This document shows, piece by piece, positions 24,921 to 34,366 of a stretch of 64,000 nt of DNA. The stretch comes from JALYXV01 sp963791545 (GTDB lineage Bacteria; Actinomycetota; Acidimicrobiia; Acidimicrobiales; Palsa-688). The stretch lies in contig CAWBSR010000015.1 in the NCBI GenBank assembly GCA_963791545.1, forward strand, positions 1,044,897-1,108,896, read 5' to 3'. The position numbers and the translations under genes were made by a program. Within the stretch, counting starts at the first letter, position 1. Each line of letters starts with the position of its first letter. Under the pieces are notes generated by a model. It worked only from the letters and a program-made list of their open reading frames with translations. It did not search any database and was not told where the DNA came from.

Positions 24921-25937
24921 TCAGCGTTTGGTGCCGTGGACCACGACCTGGGTCGGAGTGAGCTCGATCGTGCCCACCTCGGCGAAGCCGCAGCCTTCCA
25001 GGAGCGCCACAAACCGGGATGCCGGGAGCAGCTGGCAGCCGATGTGGGCCTCGAAGAGCTGGACTCCGCACATCAGCCGGCCGGGCACACCCCGGCAACT
25101 CTCGGTGCGCTCGGGGAAAGGGAACTCACTGACAACGAAGGTGCCACCCGGGCGGAGCGCGCTGTGCACCCGCTCGACGGCGCGCTCAATGTCACGTGCC
25201 TCGTGCAGCGAGACGTTGATCACCGCCAGGTCGTGGGCGGCGGGCAGGTCGAGCGTCTCGACGAACGAGCAGACGAAATCGAAGCTATCGCGTACCCCCA
25301 GCTCCTTGGTGGTGCGCTCGGCCACCGCGATTGTGTATGGGTCACAGTCGACCGCGGTCACCCGGGTGGCCGGGTAGGCGGCGACCACCTTGGCGGGGCC
25401 CTTGCATGTCCCGCAGGCCAGATCGAGGTATCTCGCCCCGGCCTCGAGCGCCGCTCCGACGCTGTCCAGGCGGGGGACGACGGCGTCGAGCAGGCGACGG
25501 TAGTAGGTCTGGCCGTTCTCGCCGACGGCATCGATCCACTCGGGGTCGAAGTCCTGCCACCACTCCCGCTCGCCTGAACGGGCCAGGTCCCGGAGGTCGA
25601 GGAACGTCTCGCGCAGCGCCACGAACGTGCGCACCGCCCCCGCCACGTATCCGGGCGCGTCAGAGTCGAGCAGGAGCGTTTCCATGTGCTCGGCCAGCCG
25701 GTAGCGATCGCCTTCGAGATCGAGCACCTCGCCCGCGTATGCGGCGCGCAGGATCACCGCGGTGTAGGACGGGTCCAGCCCGAGCGCGGCTGCGACGGTG
25801 TCAGCCGCGGCCCCAGCAGGGTGCTCGGCCAAACTCGCGAACAGCCCCAGCCGCAGCCCCAGCTCGATCGTCCATGCCGTGCTGAGTCCCGCCACCGAAG
25901 TGAGCACCTTTGCCGCCTGCTCCGCGACCTCGGCCAT
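24921..25937 (-). CDS. Class I methyltransferase with winged-helix N-terminus
   Basis: A 338-residue protein built like family 2 O-methyltransferases. An N-terminal winged-helix/dimerisation part (WTIELGLRLGLFASLAEHPA, then VILRAAYAGEVLDLEGDRYR) precedes the SAM-binding domain with motif I ARYLDLACGTCKGPAKVV and VTAVDCDPYTIAVAE. Later blocks are LAVINVSLHEARDIE and HSALRPGGTFVVSEFPFPE. The ATG at 25937 follows a strong AGGAGGGGGA site. The in-frame region upstream belongs to the antisense of the regulator gene. It is 103 bases downstream of the hydrolase-LuxR fusion, and the gap holds a perfect palindrome. It is first in the run methyltransferase, nitrilase, methyltransferase. Confidence 0.85.
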   Translation of the reverse strand: MAEVAEQAAKVLTSVAGLSTAWTIELGLRLGLFASLAEHPAGAAADTVAAALGLDPSYTAVILRAAYAGEVLDLEGDRYRLAEHMETLLLDSDAPGYVAGAVRTFVALRETFLDLRDLARSGEREWWQDFDPEWIDAVGENGQTYYRRLLDAVVPRLDSVGAALEAGARYLDLACGTCKGPAKVVAAYPATRVTAVDCDPYTIAVAERTTKELGVRDSFDFVCSFVETLDLPAAHDLAVINVSLHEARDIERAVERVHSALRPGGTFVVSEFPFPERTESCRGVPGRLMCGVQLFEAHIGCQLLPASRFVALLEGCGFAEVGTIELTPTQVVVHGTKR

Positions 25938-26002
25938 GGCTCCCCCTCCTGTGGTATCGATGGTGACGACCCAACCGTAGGTGCCGGTCTGCGGAGAAGC
26001 AT

Positions 26003-26016
26003 CCGTACCGGTACGG
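26003..26016. promoter_or_regulatory. Perfect 14 bp palindrome, probable operator
   Basis: CCGTACCGGTACGG lies between the fusion regulator stop and the methyltransferase start, about 66 bases before that ATG. A degenerate copy sits at the same place relative to the LuxR remnant at 22.6 kb. Conservation beside two LuxR C-termini suggests it is the regulator's binding site. Confidence 0.55.
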
Positions 26017-26040
26017 AATCGCGACCGACCCCGCCGGCCG

Positions 26041-27090
26041 TCAGAGGCCGAGGTCCTTCGCTCTACGAGCCAGCTCGACCTTTGAGCGCACCCCGAGCTT
26101 GGCGTAGGCCCGTGCCAGGTGGCTTTCCACCGTCCGCTCGCTGAGGAACAGCCGCGCTGCGATGGCCGGGGCGGTCTCGCCCTCCAGGGCCAGGGCCACG
26201 ATCTCGCGTTCGCGTCGACTGAGCGCCTCGGGGCCCACTGCGTATGACGCTGCTCGGGACCGGCGCCGCCCGCCGGGCAGGAACCCCTCGATGACCTCGA
26301 GGATCTCGTCGGCGTCACCCAGCCACGGTCGGTGGTCCCCCCCGGACACCTCCACCAGCTGCGCCTGGGCGATGTTGGCGGCGAGGTAGCGGCTGTTGCC
26401 GACATCGACCCACTGCTCATGGGTGCGGTGGATGATCAGCGTCGGAACCTTGACCTTTGCCAGAAGGTCGCGGACGTCGAGGCTGGCGTTCATCTCCATC
26501 GCGGTGCGCGCCATGCTCGGGCTGGCGGCAGCTCGCAGATACCGGGACCACCACGCCCGGTAGGAGGCGTCGGCGGCCACGCTGGGGTTGGCCGCGTCCC
26601 ACCATTCACCGGTGTGCCACCCCCTGTCCATGTTCTCGATGACCTCGTCCAACCTCTCGCGGGTCCAACCCCATGGGTAGTCCGGGCTCCTCAGGCGGCG
26701 GGCGTAGGCGCCATAGGTCATCAGCGCCACCGAACGTTCAGGGTGGGCGACCGCGAAGGCGATGCACAGCGGACCGCCTTCGGAGACCCCGAACAGCGCG
26801 GCACGTTCGGACTCGGCCGCATCCAGAACCGCCTCCAGATCCTCGACCCGTTGCCCCAGCTCGGCTGGCGTCGCCACGGGATCAGACAGGCCCGTGCCCC
26901 GCTTGTCGAACAGGATCAGACGAGAAAACGAGGCCAACCGTCGCAGGAACCGGGCAAGATAGGGCTCCTCCCACGCGATCTCGACGTGTGACACGAACCC
27001 GGGCACGAACACCAGGTCCGGTGGGCCCTCGCCGAGAGTCTGATAGGCGATGTGCACCCGACCACTCCTGGCGTACCGCGTCTCTGGCAT
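26041..27090 (-). CDS. Alpha/beta hydrolase fused to LuxR helix-turn-helix
   Basis: A 349-residue fusion. Residues about 1-265 are an alpha/beta hydrolase: VHIAYQTLGEGPPDLVFVPG, LILFDKRGTGLSD, the elbow RAALFGVSEGGPLCIAFAVA (GVSEGG, Ser), an Asp-containing PTLIIHRTHEQWVDVGNSRY, and His in LVEVSGGDHRPWLGD. Residues about 283-345 are a LuxR DNA-binding domain (LSRREREIVALALEGETAPA, then RTVESHLARAYAKLGVRSKV). The hydrolase part is like those fused to adenylate cyclases in mycobacteria and probably serves as a sensor, binding or cleaving a small ligand. It is upstream of, and on the same strand as, the methyltransferase-nitrilase genes and is their probable activator. I start at the ATG at 27090, where homology begins. 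Confidence 0.85.
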   Translation of the reverse strand: MPETRYARSGRVHIAYQTLGEGPPDLVFVPGFVSHVEIAWEEPYLARFLRRLASFSRLILFDKRGTGLSDPVATPAELGQRVEDLEAVLDAAESERAALFGVSEGGPLCIAFAVAHPERSVALMTYGAYARRLRSPDYPWGWTRERLDEVIENMDRGWHTGEWWDAANPSVAADASYRAWWSRYLRAAASPSMARTAMEMNASLDVRDLLAKVKVPTLIIHRTHEQWVDVGNSRYLAANIAQAQLVEVSGGDHRPWLGDADEILEVIEGFLPGGRRRSRAASYAVGPEALSRREREIVALALEGETAPAIAARLFLSERTVESHLARAYAKLGVRSKVELARRAKDLGL

Positions 27091-27410
27091 CTCGCCCAGT
27101 CTGCCGCCGGCGGCCAATCCAGCTCGGCTCAGGTCGAGCCGGACCCTCCCTGCCCAAGCCGAAGGCGAAACGATTCTCCACCGTCGCCTCGCCCACCCCG
27201 TCGGGGCCGGCCAAACCTAACGTTCCATCTGAGCGTCCAGCGAGGTCCGCCCCGGCCGGACGCTGAGCGAGCAGAACGACGGGGATGTGCGTGGTCCCAG
27301 AAGCTGCCGCTCCAGACCGGGCACAACCTGAGAGCACGTCGACCGAACCGCCTTCGGATCGCCGGTCGCAGATGTGGATTCGAGGAACGCTGGGAGCGTC
27401 GAACCGGATT
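27091..27410. other. Intergenic, nothing recognised
   Basis: About 320 bases upstream of the fusion regulator; its promoter should be here, but no clear element is seen. Confidence 0.35.
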
Positions 27411-27830
27411 TCAATGGACGATCGGATGCGGCCGGAAGCTGACGGCGATACCGACCGCGATTGCGGCGTTGAGCGCCGCGAAGCCAACAAGTCGGTAGGT
27501 GGGCCACTTCCAAGGTGGTGCGAGGACAGACCTGAGCCCCGGGCCCTCATCGGTGACGGCGTGTGTGACCTGTTGCCGCAGACCGAGGGCCGCTGCGACT
27601 ACGGACAAGCCAATGCTCACCCAGAGCGCACGTGGCTCCTGGACGCGCCCGGCGGAACTCAACCGTTCACCCCACCAGAGACCACCAGCGAGCCCCACGG
27701 CCGCAGCGACGACAAACCGCCCGAAGCGCGACCGCAGAATGGCGGCTGAGGCGTGGAACCCGGCCTCGAAGAGGATCTGGCCAACAATCTCGAACAGGAA
27801 CTGGACGAGAGCCTCCAGGATGAAGTCCAT
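27411..27830 (-). CDS. Predicted four-helix membrane protein
   Basis: A 139-residue hypothetical membrane protein. It starts with an amphipathic stretch MDFILEALVQFLFEIVGQIL and then has hydrophobic segments at about residues 38-55 (FVVAAAVGLAGGLWWG), 68-85 (ALWVSIGLSVVAAALGL) and 115-133 (LVGFAALNAAIAVGIAV). The ATG at 27830 is preferred over upstream in-frame positions because the sequence before it lacks coding character. There is no operon partner. I do not recognise the family. Confidence 0.6.
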   Translation of the reverse strand: MDFILEALVQFLFEIVGQILFEAGFHASAAILRSRFGRFVVAAAVGLAGGLWWGERLSSAGRVQEPRALWVSIGLSVVAAALGLRQQVTHAVTDEGPGLRSVLAPPWKWPTYRLVGFAALNAAIAVGIAVSFRPHPIVH

Positions 27831-28222
27831 GTGCCGGCTCCCAGGGTCGCAATCGGATGGCTTCTGTGTCCGGCTCACCGTAGGCGCATGGGCGCCGAGA
27901 ACGATGCCCGAGCTCGGCGCGTCGCCCAACGTCAGTAATTGATGGATCGAGGCCGCGAGAGCCCTCGACGGGAATGATCGAGTGGTCGAAGGCGCTTGTC
28001 CAGGCAATCGACGGCGATACCTATCACCTCATCTGAGCGGTCGGAGCCGCTCGGTCCCTGGCGCCGGATCCACCCCGATCGACGGGTAGGGCGCTGAAAG
28101 GTAGGACGAGAGTTGACGTGGCGTCTACGAGGTCGTCGCAACGGAATGCGAGCAGATCATGTACGACGAGGACGACCGTGCGGTGGGGCGGACTCGGAAC
28201 GCGGTGACGGTCACGCCATTCC
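27831..28222. other. Intergenic, nothing recognised
   Basis: About 390 bases between the membrane-protein gene and the IS110 remnant, with no convincing coding frame. Confidence 0.35.
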
Positions 28223-28660
28223 CTAGCGCCGACGCTGACAGATCACTTCAGTCTGCGCCCATTGCCCTCCCGGGCCCGGTACAGCGCCTCGGTGGGCGTC
28301 GGCGATCATGCGGGCGTAGAGGGCACCGCTGATCGGGCGTTTCAACGCCCGCAGGGCTTCCTTGGTGGTTTTTCCCTCGGCGACCTTGCGGTCATAAAAG
28401 GCGCGGCCTTGGCTGTGGCGGTGGCGGATCTGGGTGACGGCGGCCAGATGAATGGCGTGGTTGAGGTTCCGGTTGCCGCGACGGGACAGCCGGTAGATCT
28501 TGTGGATCCCTGAGGACACCTCGACGGGGGCGGTGCCGTTGAAGGCGGCGAAGTTATCGCGGTTGGGGAATCGGGTCACGTCGCCGGTGACCACGACCCC
28601 GGCAATGCCTTGCAGCTCAACCAGAACGTCCTGCCCACCGGCTGAGAGCTCTACCGCCTT
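28223..28660 (-). pseudogene. IS110-family transposase, C-terminal remnant
   Basis: About 140 residues from the Transposase_20 part of IS110-type recombinases: VVVTGDVTRFPNRDNFAAFN, GTAPVEVSSGIHKIYRLSRR, GNRNLNHAIHLAAVTQIRHR, then GRAFYDRKVAEGKTTKEALR. The conserved Ser-Ser-Gly and RRGNR blocks are intact. The RuvC-like N-terminal half is missing, so the enzyme cannot act. Upstream of about 28660 the homology stops. Confidence 0.8.
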
Positions 28661-28757
28661 AGCATCCCGACTTGCAGACTAAGTTCGCGGGGTTGAAACC
28701 CCGTCAGCTGTCCGGGGATCCGGCCCGTGCTGGGATTAGCACAAGGAGGGTTCGGGG

Positions 28758-29072
28758 GTGGCTGGACGATCAAACAGAGCGTGGTGGCGGGACTGGTACG
28801 GAATACCGCCTTCGGTGGAGCGCCGCTGGCGCCCGCAGTGCCCTGAGTGGGATGAACTTTCTCTCCAGGACCGTTGGCGGTGGATTGACCAGGTCGGAAT
28901 GCGGGACCAGCGTGAGCTGTGGTGGCAGACCTGGCAGCGCATGTCACCTTCGGTGGAGCGCCGCTGGCGCCCCCTATGCCCTGAGTGGGATGAACTTTCT
29001 CTCCAGGACCGCTGGCGGTGGATTGCCCACACCCGATGGCCGTGGTTGGTCCGGCCTCCCAAGCAGACATGA
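28758..29072 (+). CDS. Trp-rich protein with two 46-residue repeats
   Basis: A 104-residue protein starting at GTG with a strong AAGGAGGG site about seven bases upstream, which supports real translation. It consists almost wholly of a 46-residue unit repeated nearly twice, SVERRWRP, CPEWDELSLQDRWRWI, then RDQRELWWQTWQRM. The DNA repeat has a period of 138 bases (TTCGGTGG at 28811 and 28949) and is nearly identical, so the duplication is recent. About one residue in seven is tryptophan, with many arginines. There is no signal peptide or helix long enough to span a membrane. I do not recognise it. The W-x-x-W/RW pattern could suggest a nucleic-acid or membrane surface binder, but that is speculation. 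Confidence 0.6.
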   Translation: MAGRSNRAWWRDWYGIPPSVERRWRPQCPEWDELSLQDRWRWIDQVGMRDQRELWWQTWQRMSPSVERRWRPLCPEWDELSLQDRWRWIAHTRWPWLVRPPKQT

Positions 29073-29299
29073 GCGACAACATCTGGTACCGCCCGGATAA
29101 CCCATTCCGGCCCGTCGCCCTCCGCCCCGAATCCGCAGCCAGAGCCGCCTGGTGAACGAGATGTCCGCCAGCTCAGCGCCCAGCTCGGTCTGCCTGGTCG
29201 CCTTCGAGGACCTGACCAGCGGCGACGCGCTCGAAATGGTTCCCCCGGGGAACCACTTCATGTCACAACAAGCCATCGGAGTCGCACATCACCGACCAA

Positions 29300-29375
29300 G
29301 GCCACGACTCAGGATCACAAAGCCCGCCGCACCGCCGCAGAGCAGCTGCACCTCGAGATCGACGATCTGTCGACT
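29300..29375 (+). pseudogene. Tyrosine recombinase C-terminal scrap (copy A-C family)
   Basis: Reads DSG-HKARRTAAEQLHLEID, which matches the end GDKARRTAAERLHLEI of the recombinase copies. Only about 25 codons remain, with a small indel beside the position where the nucleophile Tyr would lie. It is a fourth trace of the same recombinase family in the window. Confidence 0.6.
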
Positions 29376-29484
29376 CCCTTTTCGTGGCCTTCGAGGTCCG
29401 CCGACAGCATCCGACGGGAGCCCGTCGCACCTACAAAGGCGAGGTGGTGGTGGTTGGTCGCATCACGCCGTGAACCTTTCTGTC

Positions 29485-30210
29485 TCAGACCCGGGCCAGG
29501 TAGCGTTGGTCGTAGGCGTCGGCCAACGCCCGCAACGCCGTCCCGCCGTCACCGCTGAACGACGAACCGTGCATGACCGCCAGCGTGGTCGGTTGCAGGT
29601 CGGCCAGCCGGGACAGCACGACCGAGGTGTCGGGGGCGAGGGAGCTGGCACGGAACAGGGCCTCGCATTCCATGGCTGGTGTGACCAGGTCGTCGGTGGT
29701 CAGCGCCGGCCCGTTGCCGATGTGGGCGAACAGGTCGCCGCACATCAACGTAGAGGTGGTCTCCTCGAACAACACCCCGGCCTCCCAGCAGTGGGGCACG
29801 TGCGGGGTGTCCAGGTGACGGATGCGCTTGCCGCCCAGGTCGAAGACCTCGCCGTCTTGCAGCGCACGCGGCGGGCGGTCGGCCAGGTCGTTGAGCGAGA
29901 CCATGCAGCCGATCGCCCCGTGGGCCACTTCGGCGAGCGGTGCCGCGGCCAGCCACTGGTTCATCGAGCCGCACTCGTCGGACTCGACATGGCCGAAGGT
30001 GATCCAGCGCAGCCGGTCGACGGGGACCACCCGGGCCACCGCCTCGGACACCAGGGGGAACATGGCCCGGGGCCCGGTGTGAAACAGCAGGGGTTCGTCG
30101 CCGGTCACCAGGAACTGGTTGAAGCTGAACCCGGCCGGCGGGGCCACCTCGGCCACCCAGGTCGAGATGCGGTAGATCCCGTCGGCGATCTCGTCGATCT
30201 TGGTGTCCAT
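29485..30210 (-). CDS. MBL-fold protein of the flavodiiron (ODP-like) type
   Basis: A 241-residue metallo-beta-lactamase-fold protein. The metal motif is ITFGHVESDECGSMNQWLAA: H-x-E-x-D rather than the H-x-H-x-D of lactamases, as in flavodiiron proteins that bind two irons. Further ligands are likely His in HLDTPHVPHCWEAGVLF, Asp in STLMCGDLFAHIGN and His in LAVMHGSSFSGDGG. There is no flavodoxin or rubredoxin domain, so it is a stand-alone diiron domain that may bind oxygen, NO or peroxide. The ATG follows GGGAGGGACC. It lies 112 bases downstream of a LuxR regulator on the same strand and is its probable target. Confidence 0.8.
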   Translation of the reverse strand: MDTKIDEIADGIYRISTWVAEVAPPAGFSFNQFLVTGDEPLLFHTGPRAMFPLVSEAVARVVPVDRLRWITFGHVESDECGSMNQWLAAAPLAEVAHGAIGCMVSLNDLADRPPRALQDGEVFDLGGKRIRHLDTPHVPHCWEAGVLFEETTSTLMCGDLFAHIGNGPALTTDDLVTPAMECEALFRASSLAPDTSVVLSRLADLQPTTLAVMHGSSFSGDGGTALRALADAYDQRYLARV

Positions 30211-30322
30211 CTGGTCCCTCCCCGGCCGCTGGTCGGATGACGCGGCCTGGACAACGATGACAGGTACCGACGAGGGGCGAATCGGGGGATCCCCCCATGA
30301 ACCGCCCCAATTTCGGGACAGC

Positions 30323-31993
30323 TCAAGGATGGCGGGACACAGTGGCAGCGATGGCCGCGGCCTCGGCCCGGCTGCGGGCGCCCAACTTGGTTAAGATCCG
30401 GCTCACGTGATGCTCGGCGGTCTTGGCCGAAATGTACAAGCGCTCGGCGATCTCAGCGTTGGTGAGCCCCGGGCGCAACAGGTCAAGCACCTCCTGCTCG
30501 CGTGCGGTGAGGGTCCCGACGCCGGCCGCGGGTGTCACGCGGCGGGGTCGCTCGGTGTCGCCCAGGCTGCGCAGCAGAGCCGTCGTGCGATCGGCGTAGG
30601 GTCGGGCGCCCAGGCGCTCGAAGACCGCCAGGGCGGCGCGGGCCTCGCCGATGGCCGTCGGCTGATCGACCGCCTCAGCCAGCACCCGGGCCAAATCCAG
30701 CCTGACGATCCCCGACAGCAGCGGTGGCTCCTCCCCCGCCAGGAGGCGCAGCGCCTCTTCGATGTGAGCCAACGCGGCCTTGTGGTCGCCATGGGCGGCG
30801 GCCACCCGGCCTGCGGCCAGAGCTGCCTCGGCCCTCAGGCGGGCGCTGTCGACCTCGGCCGCCACGCCGGCGAGGCGTTCGGCGGCGCACCCGGCGGCGT
30901 CGATTTCGTCCCGGGCGAGCTCCACCTCGACCAGCAGGGCCAGCAGCGGCCCTTCCCGCAGCCGGTCGCACACCAGCTCCCGTAGGGCTCGGCTGATTGC
31001 CGCCGCCGCCAGTTGCAGCTCACCGCCGGCAAGGTGCAGGCGCGCCAGGGGCCCACAAGCCGCCAACCGGTCCTCATAGGGGCGCAGCAACGCGGCCGCC
31101 TCCTCCAGTCTGCCCTGTAGGACGCGCAGATCGGCTAGATGGGCCGTGGCCTCGACGCGCAACAAGGACGTAGCCGGGGCGGTGGGCGACAGAGCGTCCA
31201 TCATCGCCGCCTCCGCCTCGGGCCAGCGTCCGACGTCGCACAGCAGGGCACCGTAGGCCAGCCGGCAGTGGGCCTGAAGGGCCCGGGGCCGGCCTTGCTG
31301 GCGCTCCAGCGTCGCCGCGACCACCGTGGTCCACTCCTGGGCCCGGCGCACGTCGCCCGCCCGACCGCAGGCCTCCAACATGGCGCAAAAACTCTTGCCC
31401 ACGATGCTCCAGTCGGTCACCTCTCCGGCCGTGATGGCCGCCATCGCCTCATCGAGGCGGGAGAAGCCCTCTTTGGTTCGGCCCTGGGCCACCAGGGCAA
31501 ACCCGCTTTCGGCCAGCGCCCGGACTTCGAGATCGGAGTCGCCGAACTCGACGGCCAGCTCGAGGGCGAACACCGCGTCCCGCTCCAGCGCGGCGACGTC
31601 GGGACGCTGGACAGCCAGATAGGCGAGGGCCACATACCCCTGCTCCACACATCTTTCCGACCGGCCGAGCAGGCGGCGGGCCCGCGCCAGCCACCCGGCG
31701 CCCACCGCCTGGTTCCCGAACTCGGCGGCGTGCAGGAGGGCCAACTCGGCCGCCAAACGCGCCGCCGCCCGCAACTCCCCCGCGGCGCGCAGTTGGCGGA
31801 ACGCCAGTTCCCAGTGAGTACGTGTCCGCTCGAAGTCGGACTCGGTATAGGCGACGCCACCCAGCATGACGTGGGCGGCCGGCGCCTCGCCGGCCTCGGC
31901 GGCGGTCACGAATGCCCGCCGGGCCTCCTCGAAATCGCCGGCAGCCAAGGCGACACGCCCCGACGCAACTAGCTCGTCGACCGTCGCGGTCAC
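30323..31993 (-). CDS. TPR-LuxR transcriptional regulator
   Basis: A 556-residue regulator without an ATPase. Residues 1-470 are a helical TPR-like solenoid (early VALAAGDFEEARRAFVTAAE). The C-terminal 65 residues are a LuxR domain (LTAREQEVLDLLRPGLTNAE, then TAEHHVSRILTKLGARSRAE). It is the same type as the gene at 35529. Proteins of this build often regulate the gene beside them, here the MBL-fold protein on the same strand. The start is the GTG at 31993. Confidence 0.85.
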   Translation of the reverse strand: MTATVDELVASGRVALAAGDFEEARRAFVTAAEAGEAPAAHVMLGGVAYTESDFERTRTHWELAFRQLRAAGELRAAARLAAELALLHAAEFGNQAVGAGWLARARRLLGRSERCVEQGYVALAYLAVQRPDVAALERDAVFALELAVEFGDSDLEVRALAESGFALVAQGRTKEGFSRLDEAMAAITAGEVTDWSIVGKSFCAMLEACGRAGDVRRAQEWTTVVAATLERQQGRPRALQAHCRLAYGALLCDVGRWPEAEAAMMDALSPTAPATSLLRVEATAHLADLRVLQGRLEEAAALLRPYEDRLAACGPLARLHLAGGELQLAAAAISRALRELVCDRLREGPLLALLVEVELARDEIDAAGCAAERLAGVAAEVDSARLRAEAALAAGRVAAAHGDHKAALAHIEEALRLLAGEEPPLLSGIVRLDLARVLAEAVDQPTAIGEARAALAVFERLGARPYADRTTALLRSLGDTERPRRVTPAAGVGTLTAREQEVLDLLRPGLTNAEIAERLYISAKTAEHHVSRILTKLGARSRAEAAAIAATVSRHP

Positions 31994-32697
31994 CCGGCCC
32001 AGGATAGGTGATCTTCCTTATCCCCGCAGGAACCCGACACCAGGTCTACAAACTCACGACCAAGCGCAAGAGAGCCGCTCGTGAACCCCTTCAACGAGAC
32101 GTCGAGCCATCCCTGAGTCGGCCGGAGCAGATCTGCGGTCCAGGTGTCGCGGTTGCCGCTGTCACTTGCCGTGCTTGCCGCGGTCCGTTGCCGTTACTGC
32201 CACCAGTGGACTGGGGATACGAATGGGGTGCCGCGGTGGTCGGCGGCGCGGTGGTCGGCGTTGTAGTTGTGGTCGCGAGGGTGGCCATCTCGGTGCTGAC
32301 CGCGGAGGCAAGGGACAAGATCTCACAGGCCCGGTCGCTGGTCGTCTGATGTTACCCCTGGAGGGCGAGGACCCCAGGCCCGCAATCGGGCCAGGTGAGA
32401 GTCGACGTCGGCCCGGGTGCCTGCGACCACCGCGGCTCGGACCTCCTGCTACTGCTGGAAGAGCCGCTGCCTGGACGAGATCGATGAGCCGGGAGGCCGA
32501 GAACTCGCCCTGGTTGGGTACCTTGACCGAGGATCGACCGATGCCGCGTCGCTTGACGTACTCGATCGTGGCGTAGCAACCTGTCCGACGAGGTCACGCA
32601 GCCGACGGTCAGGTCCTTGATGCCCTCCGGCGGCAGCGCCGTCCGGAGGCAGGAGACTTGTGTGCGGACCGGCGGATCGGTCCGCGAGGATGACACT
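31994..32697. other. Gene-poor stretch
   Basis: About 700 bases between divergent LuxR genes. A plus-strand frame ending at 32349 contains one membrane-like segment (GAAVVGGAVVGVVVVVARVA), but I cannot support a gene. Promoters for both regulators should lie here. Confidence 0.35.
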
Positions 32698-34226
32698 ATG
32701 GGGCTCCGGCTAGCGGATCCGATCATCGGGCTGTCGGCCATCGGGGATCTCGGCCGTGGCCGAGAGCCGGGAATGGCCGCTCGCACCTGCTTCATCGGGT
32801 GCCGGCTGGCGCGCCGCCTGGGTGGCGACGACGACACGGTTCGGAACGTCTTCTACGCGGCGCTATTGCAGCACATCGGCTGCGTGGCGCACGCGCATGA
32901 CTCGGCGGCGCTCGACGGCGGCCGCAACATCGACGTGAACGCGGCCGCTGATGAGACTGACTTCTCCCGACCGGCCGAGATCCTCAACCACTTCCTGGTC
33001 GAGCTCAGTCCCGACGCCGGGCTCGTACGTCGCCTGGGGCTGCTGCTTCCGGCCCGGCGGATGGCGGGTGTGCTGAACCGCACGTCCTGCGAGGTGGCGG
33101 AGAGCACCGCCCGCCGGATCGGGTTGCCCGAGGGCGTCCAGGCTGCTGTGCGGCACATGAGCGAGTGGTACAACGGCAAGGGTGGCTATCTGGGCACAAG
33201 TGGTGACGCCATTCCCCTCGCGGCGCGCATCCTGCCCGCCGCGTTCGCGGCGTCGGTCTACGACACGATCGCCGGCCCAGAGGCAGCGGTGGCCGCGGTT
33301 CGGGCCAGAGCGGACCGCATCATCGACCCGGCGGTGGCGGACGCCTTCGCCCGGGACGGTGCCGACATCCTGGCCGAGCTGGCAGCATCCGACCTGCTGC
33401 GCTGCGTAGCAGACGAGGAGCCGACACCGCAGCTGGCGGTGGCGGAGGGAGCCATCGACGAGATGGCAATCGCGTTCGGCGAGGCGGTCGATCTGAAGGC
33501 GCCGTTCACCCACGGCTCCGCCCGACGCGCCTTCGAGCTGGTCGGCGCGGCGGCCTCGTCGCTCGGCCTCGAGCCGACGCTTGTCGGCGAGGCGCGTCGG
33601 GCCGCGGCGCTGCGTGATATCGGCAAGGCCGCCATCGCCACCGCCGTCATCGAGAAACCGGCGCCGTTGACCGAACTCGAGTGGGAGACGGCTCGCTTGC
33701 ACGCCTACCACTCCGAGCGGGTCCTCTCCCGCTCGCCGAGCCTGGCCGGCGAGGCGACGTTGGCCGGCCTGCACCACGAGCGTCCCGACGGGAGCGGCTA
33801 TCACCGGGGGACAGCTGGCTCCTCGATTCCCATGGCGGCCCGGGTGGTTGCCGCCGCCGACGCGTTGGTGGCCATGACCCAACCGCGGCCGCACCGCCCC
33901 GGCCATGCCCCTCGAGCAGGCGTGCGAGGAGATCGAACAGGGAGGCTCGGACCGGCCGGGTCGATCCGCAGGCGGCGAGCGCGGTCACCGCCGCCGCGGG
34001 GGCCGCCCGCGCCAGGATGCGACCCGCGCCGCCCGCCGGACTGACCGCCCGCCAGATCGCGGTGCTGCGCCTGATCGCGGAAGGGTTGAGCAACCGTCAG
34101 ATCGCCGAGCGGCTGGTGGTCTCGCCCCGCACCGCGGAGCATCACGTGCAGGACGTCTACATGAAGATCGGTACGTCCAGCCGGGCCGCCGCCGCCCTCT
34201 TCGCGGTCCAGCACGAACTCCTCTAG
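32698..34226 (+). pseudogene. HD-domain phosphohydrolase fused to LuxR domain, twice frameshifted
   Basis: The first 400 codons (ATG 32698, GAGGATG upstream) form a tandem HD-type domain. They include YAALLQHIGCVAHAHDSAAL, AAALRDIGKAAIATAVIEKP (HDIGK with His replaced by Arg), HAYHSERVLSRSPSLAGEAT, and LHHERPDGSGYHRGTAGSSI, the typical HHERxDGxGY block of HD-GYP proteins. Near 33893 the frame is lost in a C-rich run and CEEIEQ continues in a second frame. After another shift near 33928 a third frame reads GRVDPQAASAVTAAAG and a full LuxR domain (LTARQIAVLRLIAEGLSNRQ, then RTAEHHVQDVYMKIGTSSRA). Restoring both shifts gives one protein of about 508 residues. It is either an inactivated gene or carries sequence errors. 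Confidence 0.75.
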
Positions 34227-34366
34227 CAGCGAGCGACCGGCGACCGGCCGTCGGGGAAGATTGGTAGTTCTGCCGATGCGGACCGCCGCCCCTCCGAGGA
34301 TGCTCCGGATGTGAACACGTCCGTCGCAGCGCCTCCAGACGGCGGCGCGAAGGGAGGAGCGAAGTC

